NCBI GenBank assembly: GCA_016764535.1
Contig: JAESRR010000092.1
Location: 1 to 8,331 of the forward strand
Reading direction: 5' to 3'
DNA: 8,331 bases
Origin: Cohaesibacteraceae bacterium
GTDB taxonomy: Bacteria > Pseudomonadota > Alphaproteobacteria > Rhizobiales > Cohaesibacteraceae
Shown here: positions 1 through 6,434 of the stretch, piece after piece
Layout of the letters: the number at the start of each line of letters is the position of its first letter
Numbering within the stretch: the stretch's first letter is position 1
Notes under the pieces: model-generated
Database searches by the model: none
The model's input: only the letters and a program-made list of their open reading frames with translations
Told to the model about the DNA's origin: nothing
Program-made: the position numbers and the translations under genes

Positions 1-511
1 CAATTTCTTTTTTTGCAACACGTCCACCAATAAGCTCTTTAACAAGCGCTTCGGTCGTATCATGTGCAATCTCATCAAGTTCGCCCATCGCCTGGGCTTT
101 CACCTGTGCAATGTTGGTTTCAGCTTTTGCCAGTTTCGCATTTGCATCAGCTTCAACTTTGGCACGCTCGGCTTCGATTTCGCCTTTGACTTTTTCACGG
201 GAAGCCGAACCAATACCAATCGCTTTTTTACGCGCCTCGGATAGGGCTTGCTCGTAAGATGCGATAGCTTGATCTGTGTCCGACTTTAAACGTTCGGCTT
301 CAGCCAAATCGTTTGCAATCCGGTCGCGACGTACTTCAAGAATGTCGGCAATGCGTGGAAGCGCAATTTTAGACATTATATAATACAAAAGGCCAAATGT
401 AATCGCCAGCCACAAAAGCTGGGACCCAAATGTACTGGTATCGAACGGAGGAAATGCACCGCCGTCATCACCATTTCCACCTGCGACTTCAGTATGCGTA
501 TTGCTCGCCAT
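1..511 (-). CDS. atpF2: F0F1 ATP synthase subunit b' (partial, 3' end outside window)
   Basis: This is the b' peripheral-stalk subunit of the F0 sector. It pairs with subunit b to hold the F1 head static against the rotating c ring. The frame is open from an ATG at 511 to the left edge, giving 170 residues with no stop. Since b' proteins are usually about 160-205 residues, little should be missing. Residues 1-27 are a polar N-terminus ending in GAFPPFD, a segment typical of alphaproteobacterial b'. One membrane helix spans about 28-48 (WLAITFGLLYYIM), followed by LPRIADILEVRRDRI and a long charged helix rich in A, E and K, as expected of the stalk. An AGGGG ribosome site lies 9 bases upstream of the ATG. 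The gene follows atpE by 83 bases on the same strand, and subunit b (atpF) would be expected next, outside the window. The b' call rather than b rests on the N-terminal FPPFD segment and on position directly after atpE. Confidence 0.93.
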   Translation of the reverse strand, partial: MASNTHTEVAGGNGDDGGAFPPFDTSTFGSQLLWLAITFGLLYYIMSKIALPRIADILEVRRDRIANDLAEAERLKSDTDQAIASYEQALSEARKKAIGIGSASREKVKGEIEAERAKVEADANAKLAKAETNIAQVKAQAMGELDEIAHDTTEALVKELIGGRVAKKEI

Positions 512-535
512 TAAAGAAATCCCCTGTCAAACATC

Positions 536-569
536 AACCGCCGCCGGATACCAGTACCCCGCGGCAGTT
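536..569 (-). promoter_or_regulatory. Intergenic RNA hairpin between atpE and b' gene
   Basis: On the transcribed (minus) strand, nine outer pairs join AACTGCCGC to GCGGCGGTT with one G-U pair. Then comes a single G-G mismatch, and then five inner pairs closing a CTGG tetraloop. No T-tract follows on the downstream side, so it does not look like a terminator. It sits after the atpE stop and upstream of the b' ribosome site, where it could stabilise or punctuate the mRNA. The pairing is visible in the sequence; the role is inferred. Confidence 0.6.
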
Positions 570-594
570 AAAGAAAAATCTGTCGTAAACCGAA

Positions 595-822
595 CTAGGC
601 TACGAAGAGCAGGATAAGGGCAACCACAAGCGAGAAGATACCAAGACCCTCGGCAAGAGCAGCACCGATCAATGCGTTGGTGAACTGGCCTGCAGCGGCA
701 GAAGGATTGCGGAGTGCACCGGCAACATAGTTACCAAAGATGTTACCCACACCCATTGCAGCGCCACCCATACCGATGCATGCGATACCTGCGCCAATCA
801 GTTTTGCAGCTTCTGCGTCCAT
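595..822 (-). CDS. atpE: F0F1 ATP synthase subunit c
   Basis: Subunit c forms the proton-driven rotor ring of F0 in the inner membrane. The protein has 75 residues, the normal size for an alphaproteobacterial c subunit, and forms two membrane helices (about 8-33 and 50-74). The first is glycine-rich with the GxGxGx-type packing motif ([16 protein letters not shown]). The polar loop is R38-N39-P40, the alphaproteobacterial form of the RQP loop that contacts F1. E58 in the second helix (ALAEGLGIF) is the proton-binding carboxylate. The ATG is preceded by a strong AGGAG site (about 830-834). The gene lies 75 bases after atpB and 83 before the b' gene, with hairpins in both gaps. This suits a subunit needed in about ten or more copies per complex. 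No missing residues were seen. Confidence 0.98.
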   Translation of the reverse strand: MDAEAAKLIGAGIACIGMGGAAMGVGNIFGNYVAGALRNPSAAAGQFTNALIGAALAEGLGIFSLVVALILLFVA

Positions 823-842
823 TTTAATTCTCCTTAGTAGAC

Positions 843-862
843 ATTCCCAGTGTTGCTGGAAT
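843..862 (-). promoter_or_regulatory. Small hairpin upstream of atpE
   Basis: On the transcribed strand ATTCCAGCAACACTGGGAAT folds into seven pairs with one bulged base and a five-base loop. It lies just upstream of the atpE ribosome site and downstream of atpB. No T-tract follows. It could mark a processing boundary or influence atpE translation; the role is inference and the stem is modest. Confidence 0.35.
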
Positions 863-897
863 TGGTTTGTTTAATTATTTCCGCGGTAGCTCATACC

Positions 898-1647
898 CTA
901 ATGCGAAGGATGTATAGCATCGTTGAGGTATACGCAGGTCAGGATTGTAAAGACATAGGCCTGCAGGAACGCCACGAGGAACTCTAGAGCTGTCAGCGCA
1001 ACCGTCATGCCGAAAGGCAAAACAGCACCCAGCATACCACCGATACCGAAAGCACTCAGGCTAACGATAAATCCGGCAAATACTTTCAAAACGATATGAC
1101 CGGCAAGCATATTACCGAACAAGCGCAGAGATAGACTTATGGGGCGCGACAGAAAAGACAGTATTTCAATCACAACAATGACAGGCAAAATTGCTGCCGG
1201 TACACCACTTGGAGCGAAAAGCTTCAAAAATCCTGCGCCGTTGCGCATGAAACCGTAGATAATCACAGTAAGGATCACTAACATCGCCAAAGCGAATGTC
1301 ACAATAATCTGGGATGTTACGGTAAAGAAATAGGGAAAAAGGCCAATAAAATTGGCAAACAATACAAATGTAAACAGCGAAAATACCAGTGGGAAGAATT
1401 TCATTCCCTCTGTACCAGCTGTATTACGAAGCGTACTGGCGACAAGTTCATATAGCATTTCAGCGACCGACTGCCAACGTGTTGGCACGAGCCCGCGGCC
1501 ACTTGTGGAAGCGATCAGGAAAACAGAAATCAGCGCTATAACGGCAAACATATACACAGCGGAATTTGTCAGGGCAAACTCAATGCCACCTACTTCACCA
1601 AGTGGAAAGATCTCTTTGATCCTGAACTGTACGATTGGATCAGCCAC
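898..1647 (-). CDS. atpB: F0F1 ATP synthase subunit a
   Basis: Subunit a is the integral-membrane stator that carries the two proton half-channels beside the c ring. Read from the GTG at 1647 it has 249 residues, and its N-terminus (MADPIVQF) resembles other alphaproteobacterial AtpB proteins, which begin M-(A/N)-DPI-xQF. The essential arginine is R175 in [14 protein letters not shown]. The last helix carries [16 protein letters not shown], with E222 and Q229 at the usual channel positions. About five or six hydrophobic helices are visible. An in-frame ATG at 1689 would add 14 residues not expected in the family and has no good ribosome site. The GTG has AGAAGG nine bases upstream, so the GTG is preferred. 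The gene follows atpI by 159 bases and precedes atpE by 75. The C-terminal NDAIHPSH ending is typical. Confidence 0.96.
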   Translation of the reverse strand: MADPIVQFRIKEIFPLGEVGGIEFALTNSAVYMFAVIALISVFLIASTSGRGLVPTRWQSVAEMLYELVASTLRNTAGTEGMKFFPLVFSLFTFVLFANFIGLFPYFFTVTSQIIVTFALAMLVILTVIIYGFMRNGAGFLKLFAPSGVPAAILPVIVVIEILSFLSRPISLSLRLFGNMLAGHIVLKVFAGFIVSLSAFGIGGMLGAVLPFGMTVALTALEFLVAFLQAYVFTILTCVYLNDAIHPSH

Positions 1648-1656
1648 GGTTAAAGC

Positions 1657-1662
1657 CCTTCT
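1657..1662 (-). promoter_or_regulatory. Ribosome binding site that fixes the atpB GTG start
   Basis: AGAAGG on the minus strand lies nine bases upstream of the GTG at 1647. The alternative ATG at 1689 lacks a comparable site. Together with the N-terminal family match, this decides the start. Confidence 0.7.
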
Positions 1663-1806
1663 GTATTGTGCCGCGAAGCGACAACTCATAATGCTCTTGC
1701 AAGCGATGTATCACGAACTCCGCGACGTTTCCAGGTTCTTGTAGAACGTCCAGTCTCGTCGCCGGGAGTCTTCTGCGAATGCCCATATACGGGTCTGCGC
1801 CGAGTT

Positions 1807-2178
1807 TCAAGTGTTCTCGTGATTATCCCGTTGATCTTCTCCGAATTGCCTGGACTGATAGTTCCGGGCCACGCGAATAAGGTTAATAAAACCTGTAGCG
1901 ATGCCCAGTAGAAGAAAGATCAGAAATGCCCAGGGTTTGGTACCCAATCCTGCATCAATCAACCAGCCGACTGCTGCACCCGCGATTCCACCAGCAACAA
2001 GCTCGCCAGACATACGAAATACCAGTCCGACATTGTTTTGCGGCCCTTCGTCTGCCTTGCCATGGCTTGATGGCTCTGCCTTGCGATGAGATGAGAGGGC
2101 TGTATCGAGCGCCTCCAGACGGTTCGACAGATCGCCTTCTGAATCCGGGGACCGTTCGGGTGTATTTTTGTCTGACAC
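1807..2178 (-). CDS. atpI: ATP synthase accessory protein I (AtpI)
   Basis: AtpI is the small membrane protein usually encoded first in atp operons. It has been implicated in c-ring assembly and in magnesium supply, and is generally not essential. Read from GTG 2178 it has 123 residues. Residues 1-50 form a polar N-terminus containing DLSNRLEALDTALS, which resembles the short coiled segment (LxxRLxxLxxxL) of alphaproteobacterial AtpI. Two membrane helices follow at about 58-74 (ELVAGGIAGAAVGWLID) and 82-103, the second containing the typical PWAFLIFLLLGIATGFINLIR. The C-tail is charged. The same frame is open up to an ATG at 2283, but that ATG lies within the spacer of the predicted promoter and the extra 35 residues (cysteine-rich, not AtpI-like) are not expected. 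The ribosome site before the GTG is weak (GGA, 6 bases away). It heads the F0 operon; a 159-base spacer separates it from atpB. Confidence 0.88.
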   Translation of the reverse strand: MSDKNTPERSPDSEGDLSNRLEALDTALSSHRKAEPSSHGKADEGPQNNVGLVFRMSGELVAGGIAGAAVGWLIDAGLGTKPWAFLIFLLLGIATGFINLIRVARNYQSRQFGEDQRDNHENT

Positions 2179-2192
2179 ATTTTTTCCAATAA

Positions 2193-2210
2193 GCAAATGG
2201 TACAATTTGC
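2193..2210. repeat. 18-base near-palindrome in the atpI leader
   Basis: GCAAATGGTACAATTTGC is symmetric except for one mismatched pair. It lies 15-32 bases upstream of the atpI GTG. It could be an operator or an RNA stem near the start codon; the sequence does not decide between them. Confidence 0.4.
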
Positions 2211-2270
2211 AAGCACAATCTTCATCGAATAACGCGAATTGCAATTTTCTCATTTTGTGAATTATGTCGC

Positions 2271-2299
2271 AACATACTTTCACAGATATTTTGAGTCAA
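2271..2299 (-). promoter_or_regulatory. Predicted sigma70-type promoter of the atp F0 operon
   Basis: On the minus strand there is a -35 box TTGACT (2294-2299, five of six consensus bases), a 17-base spacer, and a -10 box TATGTT (2271-2276, four of six). Transcription would begin near 2264, leaving about 86 bases of leader before the atpI GTG at 2178. It is the best promoter-like pair seen in the window and supports the short atpI start. Confidence 0.55.
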
Positions 2300-2381
2300 C
2301 TTGATTGATGTTTCCCTTAACTAGTTGGATACAAACAATTAATGACAACTTCAGAATCGAAATAATTGAATGGAAATTACA

Positions 2382-2400
2382 TATTGAAGTAGTTTCAATA
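2382..2400. repeat. Perfect inverted repeat upstream of the M16 operon
   Basis: TATTGAA and TTCAATA are separated by GTAGT, giving a perfect 7-base inverted repeat with a 5-base spacer. It lies about 117 bases upstream of the first M16 start. It could be a regulator binding site; in AT-rich DNA a chance match is also possible. Confidence 0.35.
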
Positions 2401-2516
2401 AATCCACATTCCTTCAAACGACCACATATTCAATTCACATTACGGATAATTCATTGGTTTGGGTTCAAATCCAGCCTTATGTTCAAAGACAACAGTCATT
2501 AAATCGGACGTTATTC

Positions 2517-3923
2517 ATGACCTCATCCAACTTTTCCGTCTTCTGGCGACAAACAATCTGGTTGATAGCGAGTTTAATGCCCGCATTGATTCTGGCTGTG
2601 CCAGCCAGTTCGCAAGAAAATACTGCAACAATTATCGCACCGGACACATCCTCATATGTATTGGAGAACGGTTTGCAGATAGTTGTTCTCCCTGATCATC
2701 GTGCACCTGTGGTAACCCATATGGTTTGGTACAAAGTTGGATCAGCAGACGAGGAACGCGGAAAGTCGGGCATAGCGCATTTTCTGGAACATCTGATGTT
2801 CAAGGGAACGCCCAGCTATCCGGACGGAGAGTTTTCAAAAATTGTGGCTTCACTTGGTGGTCAGGAGAATGCCTTCACTTCTACTGATTATACAGGTTAC
2901 TTCCAGCGTGTAGCGAAAGAGCACCTTCCTTTGATGATGGAAATGGAATCAGATCGCATGTCCAACCTGATTCTTGCACCAGAACAGGTTGCACCGGAAC
3001 TAAAAGTTGTGCTGGAAGAACGCGCTCAACGTGTTGATTCCAGCCCGGGCGGCCAGCTGGGAGAAGAAGTGACTGCAACTCTGTTTCCCAATCACCCATA
3101 TGGGACACCCATAATCGGCTGGGAGCATGAAATTGCGGCGCTAACCCAGCAAGATGCCTTTGATTTTTACAATAAATATTACACACCTAACAATGTTGTA
3201 CTGATTGTCGCCGGTGATGTCACAGGTGAGGAAGTTCTCGAACTCGCTCGCAATACCTATGGTAAGGTCAAACGTCGTTTTGATGTACCAGCACGACGGC
3301 GCGCAACAGATCCAGTTATTAAAACCGCCAAAACGGTCACTTTGATTGATGCACGTGTTCAACAACCCAGTTTTCAGCGTGCATACATTGTACCGTCATA
3401 TTCGACAGCAAAATCCGGTGAAGCGGAATCTCTGGATATTTTGATCAATATTCTTGGACGGGGTGCGTCATCCAGATTGTATAAATCAGCAGTGAAATCA
3501 GGTGTCGCAAATGGTTCCGGTGGATATTATCAAGGTTCTTCTCTTGATCACAGCCGTATTGTGTTTTGGGGAACTCCCCGGGGTGATAACAAAGTTGCAG
3601 ATGTAGAAGCTATTCTGGATCAGGAAATCTTGAGGATTGTCAAGGATGGAGTTACCGGGGAGGAAGTCTCCCGGGCACGCAGAAAAATGATTGCCAGCTC
3701 ACTTTATTCCCAGGACAGTCAGGAATCCATGGCCAGAACCTTTGGTGTTGCCCTGACATCGGGGCAAACCATACGGGATGTGCAGCACTGGCCAGAAGAT
3801 CTTGGCAAGGTCACAGCTCAAATGGTTCAGGACGCTGCTATCAAATGGCTGGTTAAAACAAGATCGGTTTCAGGATATTTGCAACCGGCATCCAAGTCCA
3901 AATCTGCCGAAAAGGAGGGTTAA
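2517..3923 (+). CDS. M16 family zinc metallopeptidase, catalytic subunit (pitrilysin/MPP-like)
   Basis: This is an M16 peptidase of 468 residues when read from the ATG at 2517. Residues 1-32 look like a signal peptide: R11, a hydrophobic stretch from about 14 to 28, then AVPASS with a likely cut before Q33. The protein probably acts in the periplasm. The inverted zinc site is complete: H88-F-L-E91-H92 in GIAHFLEHLMFKGT, and E168 in KVVLEERAQR, 76 residues after H92 as in the MPP beta subunit. The N-terminal M16 domain spans about 45-190 and the C-terminal M16 domain about 195-430. In the C-terminal half the R/Y pair is absent: after SSRLY, the aligned positions are V326 and G333. The in-frame TTG at 2454 was not chosen because it adds a polar extension before the signal peptide. 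The ribosome site is weak (GGA, 8 bases upstream). The second M16 gene begins three bases after the stop, suggesting a co-translated heteromer. Confidence 0.93.
   Translation: MTSSNFSVFWRQTIWLIASLMPALILAVPASSQENTATIIAPDTSSYVLENGLQIVVLPDHRAPVVTHMVWYKVGSADEERGKSGIAHFLEHLMFKGTPSYPDGEFSKIVASLGGQENAFTSTDYTGYFQRVAKEHLPLMMEMESDRMSNLILAPEQVAPELKVVLEERAQRVDSSPGGQLGEEVTATLFPNHPYGTPIIGWEHEIAALTQQDAFDFYNKYYTPNNVVLIVAGDVTGEEVLELARNTYGKVKRRFDVPARRRATDPVIKTAKTVTLIDARVQQPSFQRAYIVPSYSTAKSGEAESLDILINILGRGASSRLYKSAVKSGVANGSGGYYQGSSLDHSRIVFWGTPRGDNKVADVEAILDQEILRIVKDGVTGEEVSRARRKMIASSLYSQDSQESMARTFGVALTSGQTIRDVQHWPEDLGKVTAQMVQDAAIKWLVKTRSVSGYLQPASKSKSAEKEG
3913..3918 (+). promoter_or_regulatory. Strong ribosome binding site of the second M16 gene
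   Basis: AGGAGG lies inside the last codons of the first M16 gene, eight bases before the ATG at 3927. It supports that ATG over the in-frame ATG at 3975 and indicates coupled translation of the pair. Confidence 0.75.
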
Positions 3924-3926
3924 ATC

Positions 3927-5297
3927 ATGCAATACAATTATCGTCCCGCACGGCGAGACACCCGGATACTGGCCATGAAATCTTCAAAATCAAACTTTTC
4001 CATTCTGGCGTTTTTGTTGATTTTGCCACTCCTGCTCATCTCAACGCAACTGGCTTTCAGCACCCAGATCCAACGTGTAATCAGTCCTGGTGGAATTGAA
4101 GCCTGGCTGGTTGAAGAACACAGCATCCCGATTCTTACGATGAATTTTGCGTTTCGCGGCGGTTCTTCACAAGAACATAAGGACAAGGCCGGGCTTGCCA
4201 ATGTTTTATCTGCAATGCTGGATGAAGGTGCCGGTGATATCAAAAGTCAGGATTTTCTGGAACGTCTGGAAGACCTATCGGTACATTTTGATTTCAGTAC
4301 CGGCAAGGATTTTTTCCACGGAGAATTCAAGACCCTGTCTGCAAATCAGAATGAGGCGTTTGATCTCCTCGCCCTCGCTCTAAATCAACCACGTTTTGAT
4401 ACCGAGCCCCTTGAACGGATGAAATCTCAAATTGTTTCCGGGTTAAAGCGCAACGCCAGGGACCCTGATCGTATTGCTTCCAGGCTTTGGTTTGAAAACG
4501 CATTCTCCAAACATCCGTACAGCCAGCCAACAAAAGGTACCGAATCGACCGTTTCCAACATAACTGCACGGGATCTGCGTAACTATCGAGAAAATGTTTT
4601 TGCACTTGAAAACCTCAAAATTGCGGTTGTTGGAGCGATTGATGCTGAAACTCTCGGGGTTGCCCTTGATCAGATTTTTGGAAAATTACCCGGAAAAGCA
4701 AACTTAAAAACCATTCCGGCTGCAGATTTAAAAATATCCGAGGCACGCCATACTGAATTTGATAGCCCTCAGACTGTAATCAGATTTGGCGGACGAAGTA
4801 TTGATCGTGCAGACAATGATTTTGTTGCAGCCTATGTTGTTAATCATATTCTCGGAGGAGGATCATTTTCATCCCGATTATATGATGAAGTCCGGGAAAA
4901 ACGGGGACTTGCCTATTCAATATTCACCCATCTCATGACGCTAGACAGCTCGGCACTTTACATCGGAGGGGTAAGTACAAGAAATGAAACGGCAGCCGAA
5001 GTTCTCTCCCTTGTCAAACAAGAGTTAACCCGAATTGCAAACGAAGGCCCCACGCAACAGGAACTTGATGAAACAATAAAGTATCTAACCGGATCCTATG
5101 CGCTTCGATTTGATACATCTGACAAGATCGCCGGACAGCTTGTCGCAATTCAAATTGAAGAATTGGGTATTGATTACATCAACACACGTAACAAACTAGT
5201 TTCATCTGTCACGCTTGAAGATGCCAAACGCGCTGCAAAACGTGTATTTGGCGATGGTGGATTATTTGTCGCGACGGTTGGACCGATAATGAATTAG
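3927..5297 (+). CDS. M16 family peptidase-like protein without zinc site (partner subunit)
   Basis: This is a 456-residue M16-fold protein. The region that normally holds HxxEH reads GLANVLSAMLDEGAG, so the ligands are replaced by N92, S95 and A96 and it should not bind catalytic zinc. The C-terminal half keeps the R/Y pair: R323 and Y330, seven apart as in insulin-degrading enzyme, within SRLYDEVREKRGLAYS, after the GGGSFSS segment. In known M16 enzymes these residues help bind the substrate at the active site. A hydrophobic segment at about 25-44 (ILAFLLILPLLLISTQLAFS) is a signal peptide with likely cleavage after S45, preceded by an unusually long basic n-region. M17 at 3975 would give a more conventional signal peptide, but AGGAGG favours 3927. 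The gene is three bases downstream of the zinc-containing M16 gene and ends before a terminator. Split arrangements like this are known, for example the Sphingomonas SPH2681/SPH2682 heterodimer. Confidence 0.93.
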   Translation: MQYNYRPARRDTRILAMKSSKSNFSILAFLLILPLLLISTQLAFSTQIQRVISPGGIEAWLVEEHSIPILTMNFAFRGGSSQEHKDKAGLANVLSAMLDEGAGDIKSQDFLERLEDLSVHFDFSTGKDFFHGEFKTLSANQNEAFDLLALALNQPRFDTEPLERMKSQIVSGLKRNARDPDRIASRLWFENAFSKHPYSQPTKGTESTVSNITARDLRNYRENVFALENLKIAVVGAIDAETLGVALDQIFGKLPGKANLKTIPAADLKISEARHTEFDSPQTVIRFGGRSIDRADNDFVAAYVVNHILGGGSFSSRLYDEVREKRGLAYSIFTHLMTLDSSALYIGGVSTRNETAAEVLSLVKQELTRIANEGPTQQELDETIKYLTGSYALRFDTSDKIAGQLVAIQIEELGIDYINTRNKLVSSVTLEDAKRAAKRVFGDGGLFVATVGPIMN

Positions 5298-5322
5298 GTC
5301 TTTATTCATTACATTTGTTAAG

Positions 5323-5354
5323 CACCGGGAAACTGCATTTTCCCGGTGTATTTT
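5323..5354 (+). terminator. Rho-independent terminator of the M16 operon
   Basis: CACCGGGAAA (5323-5332) pairs perfectly with TTTCCCGGTG (5339-5348) around a six-base loop. ATTTT follows at 5350-5354. It begins 25 bases after the stop of the second M16 gene and insulates the downstream gene. Confidence 0.85.
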
Positions 5355-5448
5355 GGAACCATCGACAGTCTGGATCATTTCCTCCAGTCTCACTCGATTG
5401 TGAATGGCTGTTAAGGTAGCTTCAATCTAAATCCGGCTTTCTGGATGT

Positions 5449-6414
5449 ATGTTGAGTAGCCTTCAGGCTTCGGGTTCGACAACCTCGAAAGTCACACTTG
5501 CACTCCTGACAGACGATGGATCAAAGTCACTTCTAAGCGTCAAGACAACGACGAATTCGACCGCCATCGCCAATGGACCGACAAATACCTCAACGTCAAA
5601 CCCGGTTAGCGGATTTGACGATCAGGCGGTTATTGTTTCCATTTCGAATGCTGCGATAAACCCCGAGGCTTCTTCTTCACTCACAATATTTGATGACAAC
5701 GCTGCTCCATTTGCGGATGAAACACAATTATTTGGAACTTCGGTTCTGCCGGCCACAGAAACAGACGATGATTCCGATACAGAAGAAGCCGGGATTGTAG
5801 AACCCGCTTCAGAAACAGAAGAAAATGAAGAGAGTGAAGGTGTGGAAGGCGAAGAGTTAACGGAAGAACAGGAAAAACAAGTCCGTGATCTCAAACAAAC
5901 CGATGCAGCTGTTCGCGCTCATGAACAAGCGCATTCTGCAGCAGGGGGCCCATATGCCAGCTCTCCAAGTTACGAGTTTCAGGAAGGGCCGGATGGCAGG
6001 CGATATGCCGTTGCTGGAGAAGTATCCATTGACGCATCGCCCGTTCGGGGCAATCCACAAGCAACAATTCGCAAAATGGATATTGTCATCCAGGCTGCTC
6101 TTGCACCCGCAGATCCTTCTTCCCAGGATCAGGCAGTCGCACGATCTGCCCAAAAAGCCAGATCCCAGGCACAGGCTGAACTTCAAAAGCAGAGGGCGGA
6201 AGAGGCCAAAACTGGAAAAAGCGATGAAGACAGCAAAGATGGCGAAGAACTTTCACCGCTGGAACAAGCAATTCAATCTTCCAAACCCGAAGGCTCACTT
6301 GCATCAGATACTTTACGCGCTCGTCAGGGATATGCGTCCGCTCAAACCAGTTTCGTCACCCAGGACACAACCAGCGTTTTTAATGATATCGCCCAATCGG
6401 CTCTTTTTGCCTGA
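5449..6414 (+). CDS. SprA-related putative metalloprotease (HEXXH protein)
   Basis: The 321-residue protein matches by eye the SprA-related family, also named putative metalloprotease CJM1_0395 family. Its role is not established. Residues 1-100 are rich in Ser, Thr and Asn and appear disordered. Residues 103-143 are strongly acidic (D/E repeats). The conserved core begins at about 137: LTEEQEKQVRDLKQTDAAVRAHEQAH, with the HEXXH-type motif H158-E159-Q160-A161-H162. It continues through GPDGRRYAVAGEVSID (E191 is a candidate further metal ligand) and an ALAPADPSSQDQAVARSAQKA helix at about 217-250. The C-terminal tail is Ala/Ser/Gln-rich. No signal peptide or membrane helix is visible, so export is not predicted by the usual route. 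The ATG at 5449 is the first in frame but has no proper ribosome site (GGA only three bases away), so the start is uncertain. The gene is separated from the M16 operon by the terminator, with no clear promoter in 5355-5448, and converges on smc. Confidence 0.85.
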   Translation: MLSSLQASGSTTSKVTLALLTDDGSKSLLSVKTTTNSTAIANGPTNTSTSNPVSGFDDQAVIVSISNAAINPEASSSLTIFDDNAAPFADETQLFGTSVLPATETDDDSDTEEAGIVEPASETEENEESEGVEGEELTEEQEKQVRDLKQTDAAVRAHEQAHSAAGGPYASSPSYEFQEGPDGRRYAVAGEVSIDASPVRGNPQATIRKMDIVIQAALAPADPSSQDQAVARSAQKARSQAQAELQKQRAEEAKTGKSDEDSKDGEELSPLEQAIQSSKPEGSLASDTLRARQGYASAQTSFVTQDTTSVFNDIAQSALFA

Positions 6415-6434
6415 AGCACCGGCCCGTACAGATT

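Larger units (their letters stand above)
2179..2516. other. AT-rich divergent intergenic region between atpI and the M16 operon
   Basis: These 338 bases hold no convincing gene. On the minus strand they carry the atpI promoter (2271-2299) and an untranslated leader of about 86 bases. The leader contains an 18-base near-palindrome (2193-2210) and AATTGCAATT (2237-2246). Toward the plus-strand gene there is a perfect 7-base inverted repeat (2382-2400). A GATAAT resembling a -10 box lies at 2445-2450, but without a good -35 box, so the M16 promoter is uncertain. Base composition is visibly more AT-rich than the flanking genes. Confidence 0.75.

Noticed and set aside
62..244. Plus-strand phenylalanine-rich small open frame
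   Set aside because: It is antisense to the charged helix of subunit b' and has no ribosome site or recognisable motif.
1352..1744. Plus-strand open frame of 130 residues
   Set aside because: It lies opposite atpB, which has strong family support, and its translation resembles no protein I recognise.
2454..2456. TTG start for the first M16 gene
   Set aside because: It adds 21 polar residues before a normal signal peptide and overlaps the promoter-like GATAAT area; the ATG at 2517 fits better.
5355..5448. Promoter of the SprA-related gene
   Set aside because: TTGTGA at 5398 has no convincing -10 box at the right distance; nothing else stood out, so no promoter is called.
5622..5894. Serine-rich minus-strand open frame opposite the SprA-related gene
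   Set aside because: It mirrors the acidic repeat region of the plus-strand gene and has no independent support.
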